This document shows positions 1 through 5,787 of a stretch of DNA of 8,428 nt, piece by piece. Position 1 is the stretch's first letter, and each line of letters starts with the position of its first letter. This DNA comes from a bacterium (GTDB lineage: Bacteria; Bacteroidota; Bacteroidia; Cytophagales; Thermonemataceae): positions 1 to 8,428 of the forward strand of contig JANYGM010000056.1 of assembly GCA_025362415.1 (NCBI GenBank). The letters run 5' to 3'. Below the pieces are notes generated by a model. The model made no database searches. It was not told the origin of the DNA and worked only from the letters and a program-made list of their open reading frames with translations. Position numbers and translations under genes: made by a program.

Positions 1-808
1 ATTCAATATTGATAAAATTGATTATATGAATACTGAATACATTGGTTTTCAACTTAATCCAGATAATTACAGCAAAGATAAAAATCACCCTTTCCTAAAT
101 AAAAAGTTTAGACAAGCACTTAGCTATGCTATCAACCGTGAGGAAATGGTTGCTTCTTTGCGTAACGGACTAGGAACGCCAGGCACTTCTGGGATTACAC
201 CAAAAGCCTTGCCTTCTTATGATACGGCTCGTGTCAAAGGTTACACTTATAATGTAGAAAAAGCTCGTGAGCTACTTAAAGAAGCAGGTTTTCCTAATGG
301 AAAAGATGTACCAGAACTCACTCTTAGCACTTATACAAGTGATAAAGATATTGCAGAATACGTTAAGAAACAATGGGAAACTATTGGCGTGAAAGTTAAA
401 ATTACTTTCTCTCAATTTGCGGCACATAAAGACCAAGTGGATAATGGAAAAGTAAATCTTTTCAGAGGCTCGTGGTTAGGTGATTATGCTGATGCTGAAA
501 ACTATTTGGCTATGTTTTATAGCAAAAATCTTTCTCCTGCTGGCATAAATAAAACTAACTTTATCAGCAAAGAGTATGATGCATTGTATGATAAAGCACA
601 AGAAACAGACGAACACAGTGAAGACCATTTCAAATTATATGAAGTCTATAACGAGATGGATAACTTTGTGATGCAAGAAGCACCCGTAATTGTACTTTAT
701 TATGATGAGATTTTGCGTATTTATAACAAAAAAGTTGTAAATCTTAAAACAAATTCTACTAATATCTTAATGCTAGAAAACGTAGATTTCAAAACGAGTG
801 ATAAATAA
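1..808 (+). CDS. Extracellular solute-binding protein, family 5 (oligopeptide/dipeptide type), C-terminal part
   Basis: Partial gene. The reading frame is open from base 2 to the window edge, so the Met codon at base 26 is internal and the true start lies upstream. The visible 268 residues are the C-terminal half of a periplasmic or lipid-anchored binding protein that delivers peptides (or similar ligands) to an ABC importer. Family features seen: the segment around FLNKKFRQALSYAINREEMV, which matches the conserved 'VRqAlsyAIdReei' motif of SBP family 5; a KARELLKEAGFPNG motif; and the late SWLGDYADAENYLAMFYSKN segment typical of the peptide-binding lobe. The protein ends at a TAA at 806-808. 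No permease or ATPase gene follows; the next gene is a MATE pump behind a terminator, so this is either the last gene of its operon or a stand-alone binding protein. The ligand cannot be told from sequence. Confidence 0.93.
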   Translation, partial: FNIDKIDYMNTEYIGFQLNPDNYSKDKNHPFLNKKFRQALSYAINREEMVASLRNGLGTPGTSGITPKALPSYDTARVKGYTYNVEKARELLKEAGFPNGKDVPELTLSTYTSDKDIAEYVKKQWETIGVKVKITFSQFAAHKDQVDNGKVNLFRGSWLGDYADAENYLAMFYSKNLSPAGINKTNFISKEYDALYDKAQETDEHSEDHFKLYEVYNEMDNFVMQEAPVIVLYYDEILRIYNKKVVNLKTNSTNILMLENVDFKTSDK

Positions 809-837
809 TTTTTTCTAAAATCTTCTTAGAAATTTCT

Positions 838-881
838 AAAAACACAGAAATTAGCATTTTTTAATGCCTTTCTGTGTTTTT
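838..881 (+). terminator. Intrinsic terminator after the solute-binding protein gene
   Basis: A perfect 13-bp inverted repeat (AAAAACACAGAAA at 838-850 with TTTCTGTGTTTTT at 869-881) encloses a second perfect 5-bp stem (GCATT 854-858, AATGC 863-867) with a TTTT loop. The distal arm ends in five T residues. It begins 29 bases after the TAA stop of the upstream gene, as expected for its transcription terminator. The A-run on the left arm would let it work in both directions. Confidence 0.8.
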
Positions 882-898
882 GGTTTGAATAAACCAAA
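879..898. repeat. Small hairpin just upstream of the MATE gene
   Basis: A perfect 8-bp inverted repeat, TTTGGTTT (879-886) and AAACCAAA (891-898) with loop GAAT, shares three bases with the preceding terminator stem and ends 17 bases before the MATE start codon. It is followed by a T-rich tract (ATTTTTCTTATTTT). It could be a second terminator hairpin or a leader structure for the pump; the sequence does not decide. Confidence 0.5.
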
Positions 899-915
899 CT
901 ATTTTTCTTATTTTA

Positions 916-2304
916 ATGAAAACCTATCTTAACAACTTTTTTAAGGATTATAAAAGTGATTTCTTACAAACCATTTCCCTAAGCACACCCATTATTATTG
1001 GGCAGTTGGGGGTAGTTTTGATGGGAGTAGCAGATATTTTGATGCTTGGGTGGCTTCCTGCTGACCGTAGTCCTGCACAAATGGCGGCTGCAGGTGCTGC
1101 AAATGATGTTTATTTTGCTATTGTCGTTATTGGAATTGGTGCGCTTTCTATGCTTTCCCCTGCTATTGCAAAAGCAAATGAAGAAAAAGATTTTGGAAAA
1201 TGTAACTTGTGGTTGCGTAGTGGCATTATTTTCTCTTTTATAATGACGGCTATTTTAGCAGTTTTACTAATTTTTGCAACAGAAAATTTTGAGTTTTTTA
1301 GACAACAACCAGACGTAACACCACTTGCAAAAGATTATCTTTGGATTGTGCTTTTTGCTTTGCCACCCTTAATGCTTTTTGTAGGTTTAAGGCAGTTTAC
1401 AGATGGTTTGGAGTTTACTAAAATAGCTATGCAGGCAACTGTTTTTGCACTTTTTTTAAATGTTTTTCTCAATTATTTACTAATTTTTGGTAATTGGGGT
1501 TTTCCTGTTTTAGAGATAAAAGGCGCAGCTATTGCAACCGTTATCTCACGTTATTTTATGGTTGCGGTGATGCTAATTTATATCTTCAAAACGTCATTAT
1601 TTAAAGAATATATCAAAGCAAAATTTGATATATCTCTCTACAAAGAAACATTAACAAATATTTCAAAAAGTGGCTTTCCTGTTGGTCTGGCATTCTTTTT
1701 TGAGATTGCCGCCTTTGCTGCTGCAAGTATTTTGATAGGTCAAATCAGTACAAATCAGCAAGCGGCACATCAGGTAGCTATAAAACTTGCCTCTACAACT
1801 TATATGTTTGTATCAGGTATTTCTATTGCGTGTGCCATACGTGTAGGGCAAAGTATGGGGCAACGCAACAGAGAAGGCGTTTTTAAGGCTGGACTTTCTG
1901 CGTTACTTCTTTCTGGAGGAACAATGCTTGTTTTTTGTATGATTTTCTTGGTTTTTCCTGCACCACTTGTGAAAATGTCCACAGAAAACGTAGAAGTAAT
2001 GAAATATGCAATGATTATGCTAATGATTGCAGGATTTTTCCAACTTTTTGATGGCATACAAGTTACTGCTTTGGGGGCATTGCGAGGTATGGCAGATACA
2101 TTTGTGCCAACCACAATCACAATGATAGCTTATTGGGTGATAGCTATTCCTTTGGGTTATTTCTTGGCTTTTGAGCTAAAAATGGAAGGAACAGGCATTT
2201 GGATTGGCTTACTTGTTGGGCTTGCAGTTTCTGCTATCTTGCTGACTATCAGGTTTTTTAGATTAGTAAAAAAAGATAAAAAATCTTTTGGTGTGCTTTC
2301 CTAA
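916..2304 (+). CDS. MATE family multidrug/cation efflux transporter, NorM-like
   Basis: A 462-residue inner-membrane antiporter expected to export cationic drugs or metabolites in exchange for Na+ or H+. The length and the alternation of about twelve hydrophobic segments fit the family. Three acidic residues sit where the NorM type carries its functional ones: D40 in GVADILMLG (first helix), E263 in FFEIAAF (helix 7) and D379 in QLFDGIQVTALGALRGMAD (helix 10). From memory these correspond to D36, E255 and D371 of Vibrio cholerae NorM, the last two being linked to Na+ binding. The GALRGMADT motif is also characteristic. The start ATG at 916 follows an AT-rich stretch with no Shine-Dalgarno sequence, normal for Bacteroidota. 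The gene stands alone between a terminator hairpin and a convergent operon, so it is probably a single-gene unit. The exported substrate is not predictable. Confidence 0.95.
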   Translation: MKTYLNNFFKDYKSDFLQTISLSTPIIIGQLGVVLMGVADILMLGWLPADRSPAQMAAAGAANDVYFAIVVIGIGALSMLSPAIAKANEEKDFGKCNLWLRSGIIFSFIMTAILAVLLIFATENFEFFRQQPDVTPLAKDYLWIVLFALPPLMLFVGLRQFTDGLEFTKIAMQATVFALFLNVFLNYLLIFGNWGFPVLEIKGAAIATVISRYFMVAVMLIYIFKTSLFKEYIKAKFDISLYKETLTNISKSGFPVGLAFFFEIAAFAAASILIGQISTNQQAAHQVAIKLASTTYMFVSGISIACAIRVGQSMGQRNREGVFKAGLSALLLSGGTMLVFCMIFLVFPAPLVKMSTENVEVMKYAMIMLMIAGFFQLFDGIQVTALGALRGMADTFVPTTITMIAYWVIAIPLGYFLAFELKMEGTGIWIGLLVGLAVSAILLTIRFFRLVKKDKKSFGVLS

Positions 2305-2312
2305 AATAGGTA

Positions 2313-2354
2313 TATATGCCACAGATGCAACAATGTATTCATCTGTGGCATATA
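2313..2354. terminator. Hairpin between convergent genes, possible bidirectional terminator
   Basis: A perfect 15-bp inverted repeat (2313-2327 and 2340-2354; core GCCACAGATG / CATCTGTGGC) with a 12-base loop fills the gap between the MATE stop (2304) and the epimerase stop (2359). The position suits a shared terminator. It lacks a clear T-run after either arm, so it may act as an RNA-stabilising hairpin or be a dispersed repeat copy. Confidence 0.6.
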
Positions 2355-2358
2355 AAGG

Positions 2359-3285
2359 TTATTTCAAAAAATCAATCATTTTGAGTATTCCCTCCTCTGT
2401 ACTTATCAATTCTTTTTTAATAACATTGCGCATTTGCGTAATATCAGGCTTTCTTCTAGTCATATCTCCTTCTGGAAGTGGTGGCAAATGAATAATTTTT
2501 GAGCTAGATTTTGTCAGTTGAATAATTTTTTTTGCAAGTTCTAACACAGAAATTTCGTCATCATTTCCAATATTGATTACTTCATTGATGAGCAAATTTT
2601 CGTTCAGTATTTTTAGTGTTGTTTCAATATTATCATCAATATAACAAAAAGTGCGTGTCTGACTTCCATCACCATAAATAGTGATGTTTTCATTTTTAAG
2701 GGCATTTTGGATAAATTTTGCCATCACAAAATCCGCACTTTGATGCGTTCCATAGGTATTAAAAAACCTAAAAATGGTAAAATCTAAACCAAATTCTTTT
2801 TGGTAAGACTTAAAAAATGCTTCTCCAACATTTTTTACAATGGCATACGGCAAACGTGAATTTAGTGGTGTAGTATGCTCATTTTGAGGAAATTCTACTG
2901 GCTCCCCATAAACTTCGGAAGAAGAAGAATAAAAAACACGTTTTACCCCTGTATTTTTAGCTAGATTAAGCACATTTTTGATACCTTCTATGTCTTGAAG
3001 CACTTTTACAGGGTTATTTAGTGTTCTTTGCACACCTACAAGTGCCGCATAATGAAACACATAATCAAACTGATAAGCAAGCATAATTGCCATTATTTCT
3101 TGGTATTCATTGGCATCAGCCTTAATAAATTTCCAATTTTGTTGGCTTTCAGAAGGGAGTTTTTGTGTGCTACCCGTTATGAGATTATCCACAATCACCA
3201 CAAAATTTTCTTTGTTTTCTACTAATTTTTTCGCTAAAGCTCCACCAACATTGCCTGCACCACCAGTTATCAAAATTTTCTTCAT
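2359..3285 (-). CDS. NAD-dependent sugar epimerase/dehydratase (extended SDR)
   Basis: A 308-residue cytosolic enzyme of the extended short-chain dehydrogenase family, acting on a nucleotide sugar. Seen in order: Rossmann glycine motif TGGAGNVG (residues 7-14; the usual 'GFIG' is changed to 'GNVG'), D33 after the second strand for the NAD ribose, HYAA at 78-81, the SSSEVYG loop at 121-127, catalytic Y147-x3-K151, RFFNTYG at 173-179, the substrate loop QTRTFCYIDD at 209-218, and RRKPDIT at 277-283. The last two resemble UDP-glucuronate decarboxylases and related 4-epimerases/4,6-dehydratases, but the exact reaction cannot be assigned. The ATG at 3283-3285 lies 30 bases after the stop of the upstream GT2 gene on the same strand, so both are probably co-transcribed and the product likely supplies or modifies a sugar for glycan assembly. 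Confidence 0.92.
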   Translation of the reverse strand: MKKILITGGAGNVGGALAKKLVENKENFVVIVDNLITGSTQKLPSESQQNWKFIKADANEYQEIMAIMLAYQFDYVFHYAALVGVQRTLNNPVKVLQDIEGIKNVLNLAKNTGVKRVFYSSSSEVYGEPVEFPQNEHTTPLNSRLPYAIVKNVGEAFFKSYQKEFGLDFTIFRFFNTYGTHQSADFVMAKFIQNALKNENITIYGDGSQTRTFCYIDDNIETTLKILNENLLINEVINIGNDDEISVLELAKKIIQLTKSSSKIIHLPPLPEGDMTRRKPDITQMRNVIKKELISTEEGILKMIDFLK

Positions 3286-3315
3286 AAATTTGATTAAGTA
3301 TTTCTGTTTTTATTT

Positions 3316-4203
3316 TTATATTAAATGTTTTAGGCTTGCCCAAAATCTACGGCGCACCACAACCGCAGGACGCACAAAAAAAGCCTTAAACATATATTTG
3401 ACTACATCTAATCTATGTTTTTTAGTGAGCGCAAGATGCAGAGAAATATAAGTATAACACTCTGATTGCAAAAAATTTTTATACTTTACATATTTTTTGT
3501 TAGAATTGCTATCTGCAAATAGATACATTATAAACGCATCTAAACGTGCTATAAGTTTTTCTTTGTTGATATTCAGAACACTACGTCCTTCGTGGTCAAT
3601 AACGGTAGAAGTAATAGTATTATCATATTTTATTGGGTACAGAGCCGCCAAGCGTAGCCACAATTCATAATCTTCTGATGCCGCAAGTATCCTATCTTCT
3701 ACAAAATTATGTTTTAAAATAATATCTTTTCTAAGAAAAACACCATTACAACTCAAAATATTTCCTTCAATAAGTTGCTCATTAAGTGTATTTCCACTAA
3801 AATTATCCATTTTTCTATCCAACACTCCTTCTGGGTTTTTAAAATCATAGCCCAAATGGAAAACTTCTACATTTTCATTCCTTTGAATAAAATTATATGC
3901 CGTTTGCAAATGATTGGGGTAAGCCAAATCATCAGAATCAAAGAAATTTATATAATCCCCTTTTGCCATTTTTGCGCCTGTATTACGTGCTACGGCACGT
4001 TCTTCATTGCTTTTTTGGTGATAAATAACGCCTTTTGCCACCCATTCCTGCATTATTTGTGCCGTATTGTCGGTACTGCCATCATCAACAACAATAATCT
4101 CATAGTTTTTATAAGATTGTGCTAGTAAGGTAGCTAATGTTTTTGGCAAAAGATTGGCTCTATTGTAAGTAGGCACTACAATAGAAAAAAAAATATTATT
4201 CAT
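3316..4203 (-). CDS. Family 2 glycosyltransferase (GT-A fold)
   Basis: A 295-residue inverting glycosyltransferase that moves a sugar from a nucleotide donor to a glycan or lipid acceptor on the cytoplasmic face. The N-terminus carries the GT2 signature: FSIVVPTYNR (6-15), VVDDGSTDNT (38-47) and the metal/nucleotide-binding DSDD (89-92, a DxD-type motif). A likely catalytic base region SEDYELWLRL follows at 176-185 (E177/D178), the 'ED' motif of the family. The C-terminal 50 residues are basic and aromatic (FKAFFVRPAVVVRRRFW) and may touch the membrane, but no clear transmembrane helix is seen. The ATG at 4201-4203 is preceded by a good Bacteroidota-type promoter and is the first gene of a two-gene unit with the epimerase. 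Donor and acceptor are unknown. Confidence 0.94.
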   Translation of the reverse strand: MNNIFFSIVVPTYNRANLLPKTLATLLAQSYKNYEIIVVDDGSTDNTAQIMQEWVAKGVIYHQKSNEERAVARNTGAKMAKGDYINFFDSDDLAYPNHLQTAYNFIQRNENVEVFHLGYDFKNPEGVLDRKMDNFSGNTLNEQLIEGNILSCNGVFLRKDIILKHNFVEDRILAASEDYELWLRLAALYPIKYDNTITSTVIDHEGRSVLNINKEKLIARLDAFIMYLFADSNSNKKYVKYKNFLQSECYTYISLHLALTKKHRLDVVKYMFKAFFVRPAVVVRRRFWASLKHLI

Positions 4204-4232
4204 AGATGATTTAGAAAACTATATAATTTATG

Positions 4233-4264
4233 CAAATTTAGTTATTTAAGCGTAATTTTCCAAA
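4233..4264 (-). promoter_or_regulatory. Bacteroidota-type promoter for the GT2-epimerase operon
   Basis: Read on the minus strand there is TTTG at 4264-4261, a 20-base spacer, then TAAATTTG at 4240-4233, an exact match to the TAnnTTTG -7 element with a -33 TTTG at accepted spacing. Transcription would begin near 4226 and leave a leader of about 23 bases before the GT2 ATG. The assignment rests on consensus matching only. Confidence 0.55.
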
Positions 4265-4273
4265 ACAAACATT

Positions 4274-4281
4274 TATATTTG
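4274..4281 (+). promoter_or_regulatory. Candidate -7 element for the GT4 gene
   Basis: TATATTTG matches the Bacteroidota -7 consensus TAnnTTTG on the plus strand, but no TTG or TTTG is present at 17-23 bases upstream. If used, the transcript would start near 4288, almost at the edge of the inverted repeat at 4290, and carry a leader of about 200 bases before the TTG start. Weak call; an eight-base consensus can occur by chance in such AT-rich DNA. Confidence 0.25.
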
Positions 4282-4289
4282 TGGGATAT

Positions 4290-4445
4290 TTAGATAACGA
4301 CATTGATAAATTGTATTCAGCCCCAGCGGGGCAGTATATTTATAGAAAATTAAGTGTATTTTGTATACAGTATGATTGTTTTTATAGCCCTTTGATTTAT
4401 CAAGGATTACGAAAAAAATAACAAATTAACAATGTCCTTATCTAA
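4290..4445. mobile_element. MITE-like block with imperfect 25-nt terminal inverted repeats
   Basis: Bases 4290-4314 and 4421-4445 are inverted repeats with 22 of 25 positions pairing and no gaps (left begins TTAGATAACGACATTG, right ends CAATGTCCTTATCTAA). They enclose about 106 bases with no ORF. ATTT occurs at both outer borders (4288-4291 and 4445-4448), overlapping the repeat ends, so a target duplication is only possible. Inside are a GC-rich palindrome (4320-4332) and a near-repeat TTGTATTCAG (4311) / TTGTATACAG (4361). The size and layout fit a small non-autonomous transposable element, but a long leader hairpin of the GT4 transcript would look the same. Confidence 0.45.
4320..4332. repeat. 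GC-rich palindrome GCCCC-AGC-GGGGC
   Basis: A 5-bp perfect GC stem with a 3-base loop, standing out in a very AT-rich spacer and followed by AGTATATTTATAG. Similar 'GCCCC...GGGGC + TATATTTATAG' blocks are, to my recollection, dispersed intergenic repeats in many Bacteroidota genomes. That comparison cannot be verified here. Confidence 0.5.
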
Positions 4446-4489
4446 TTTCAGTAAAATCAAAAAAAAGAACAAAATAACCAAACAACAAC

Positions 4490-5620
4490 TTGAAAACAAA
4501 CATTACTTATATTATTTCAAATATTGATAAAGCCATTGCGTTTGAATGGATAGCAGATGAAATCAACAAAAATAAATTTAATTTGTCTTTTATTTTATTG
4601 AATAATAAGGCTAATTGTCATTTGGAAAAATATCTAAAAGAGCATCAAATACCTGTTTTTTTTGTGGAATATCACGGTAAAAAAAGTATTTTTAGTGCTT
4701 TTTGGAAAGTTAGAAAGTTACTCAAAATACTCAAAACGCAAGTCGTACATACACATTTGTTTGATGCTTGTTTGATAGGACTTTTTGTTGCCAAAACACT
4801 TAGTATCAAAAAACGTATTCACACACGTCATCATAGTTCTTTTCACCACGAATATTTCCCAAGAGCGGTTTATTATGATAAATTTATAAATTTCTTATCC
4901 ACGAGTATTATAGCCATTACTAGCAATGTACGTGATATTTTGGTTGATTGGGAAAAAGTCAGACCAGAAAAAGTAACCATTATTCATCACGGATTTAAAC
5001 TTGAAGAATTTGAAAATATTAAAAATAAAGATAATGAAAACCGCATCAAAACACTTCAAACTAAATATAATCCGCTAAATAATACCCCTGTTATTGGGGT
5101 TATTTCTCGTTATACTGCTTGGAAAGGTGTTCAATATATTATTCCTGCCTTCAAAAAATTGCTTAAAACACATAAAAATGCACATTTGATACTTGCCAAC
5201 GCAAAAGGAGATTATCAAAATGAAATAAAAAAACTACTCCAAGATATTCCAACAGAAAATTACACCGAAATTCCGTTTGAAAATGATATTGTAGCTCTTT
5301 ATCAACTTTTTGATATACACATACATACACCCATCAACGCACACGCAGAAGCGTTTGGGCAAACTTACATAGAAGCTCTGATTTCCAAAGTACCCTGTAT
5401 TTTCACTATTTCAGGCATTGCTAATAATTTTATCAAACACGAAAAAAATGCCCTAGTTGTGCCTTATGAAGACAAAAATGCTATTTATGAAGCAATGATA
5501 AGACTTTTAACAGACAAAAATCTTAGAGAAAATTTGGTAAAAAATGGTTTTGAAGATGTTAAAAAAGATTTTGGAATAGAAACTTATATCAAAAAATTAG
5601 AAGAATTATATGCTTTATAA
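4490..5620 (+). CDS. Family 4 glycosyltransferase (GT-B fold), TTG start
   Basis: A 376-residue retaining glycosyltransferase, full length for GT4. The N-terminal Rossmann domain includes VVHTHLFDACLIG (85-97), the strand and loop typical of the family; IHHGF at 165-169 marks the start of the domain linker. The donor-binding C-terminal domain has GVISRYTAWKGVQYII (203-218) and the EX7E motif from E287 to E295 in HAEAFGQTYIEALISKVPCI. The start is TTG at 4490: an in-frame TAA lies at 4475-4477, only CCA and three AAC codons separate it from TTG, and the next in-frame Met is at residue 335, too late for a functional enzyme. No transmembrane segment is evident. It is divergent from the GT2-epimerase pair and probably serves the same polysaccharide or glycolipid pathway; the sugar is unknown. 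Confidence 0.94.
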   Translation: MKTNITYIISNIDKAIAFEWIADEINKNKFNLSFILLNNKANCHLEKYLKEHQIPVFFVEYHGKKSIFSAFWKVRKLLKILKTQVVHTHLFDACLIGLFVAKTLSIKKRIHTRHHSSFHHEYFPRAVYYDKFINFLSTSIIAITSNVRDILVDWEKVRPEKVTIIHHGFKLEEFENIKNKDNENRIKTLQTKYNPLNNTPVIGVISRYTAWKGVQYIIPAFKKLLKTHKNAHLILANAKGDYQNEIKKLLQDIPTENYTEIPFENDIVALYQLFDIHIHTPINAHAEAFGQTYIEALISKVPCIFTISGIANNFIKHEKNALVVPYEDKNAIYEAMIRLLTDKNLRENLVKNGFEDVKKDFGIETYIKKLEELYAL

Positions 5621-5632
5621 TCAAATGTCGGA

Positions 5633-5722
5633 TAGTGCTATACTTGTAATGTTTTTCAAATGGTTGCACAAACAACGGCAGATTTTATATAGATATTTAT
5701 AAATATTAAAAGTATAGCACTA
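5633..5722. repeat. 90-base block bounded by perfect 13-bp inverted repeats
   Basis: TAGTGCTATACTT (5633-5645) and AAGTATAGCACTA (5710-5722) are perfect inverted repeats separated by 64 AT-rich bases with no ORF. The block lies just after the GT4 stop and immediately before the terminator hairpin. It may be a second tiny MITE-like insertion or a stem that stabilises the 3' end of the GT4 mRNA. No target duplication is visible. Confidence 0.5.
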
Positions 5723-5724
5723 CC

Positions 5725-5762
5725 AAAAAAGTCCTTCAATAATTAAATTGAAGGACTTTTTT
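5725..5762. terminator. Bidirectional intrinsic terminator between the GT4 and M61 genes
   Basis: A perfect 16-bp stem (5725-5740 with 5747-5762, core GTCCTTCAAT / ATTGAAGGAC) with loop AATTAA. One arm starts with A6 and the other ends with T6, so each strand reads as a GC-containing hairpin followed by a U-run. It sits between two convergent genes ending at 5620 and 5788, and should terminate both. Confidence 0.9.
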
Positions 5763-5787
5763 ATTGAAAATACCTCACACCTCATAA

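Noticed and set aside
26..808. Complete 260-residue gene starting at the ATG at 26
   Set aside because: The frame is open to the window edge and the protein starts mid-domain for SBP family 5, so the ATG is internal.
1800..2120. 106-residue minus-strand ORF inside the MATE gene
   Set aside because: It is antisense to a well-supported membrane protein gene and has no recognisable motif.
2288..2491. 67-residue plus-strand ORF spanning the MATE end and epimerase 3' end
   Set aside because: It runs through the intergenic hairpin and antisense to the epimerase C-terminus, with no start context or family match.
3285..3292. TAAATTTG -7-like match on the plus strand in the GT2-epimerase gap
   Set aside because: It points into the antisense of GT2 with no plus-strand gene to serve, and AT-rich DNA yields such matches by chance.
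3028..3451. Plus-strand ORFs of 65 and 113 residues across the epimerase and GT2 3' end
   Set aside because: They lie antisense to motif-supported coding sequence and look like shadow frames (Phe/Ile/Cys-rich, no family features).
3775..4125. 116-residue plus-strand ORF inside GT2
   Set aside because: Antisense to conserved GT2 motifs; composition is that of a shadow frame.
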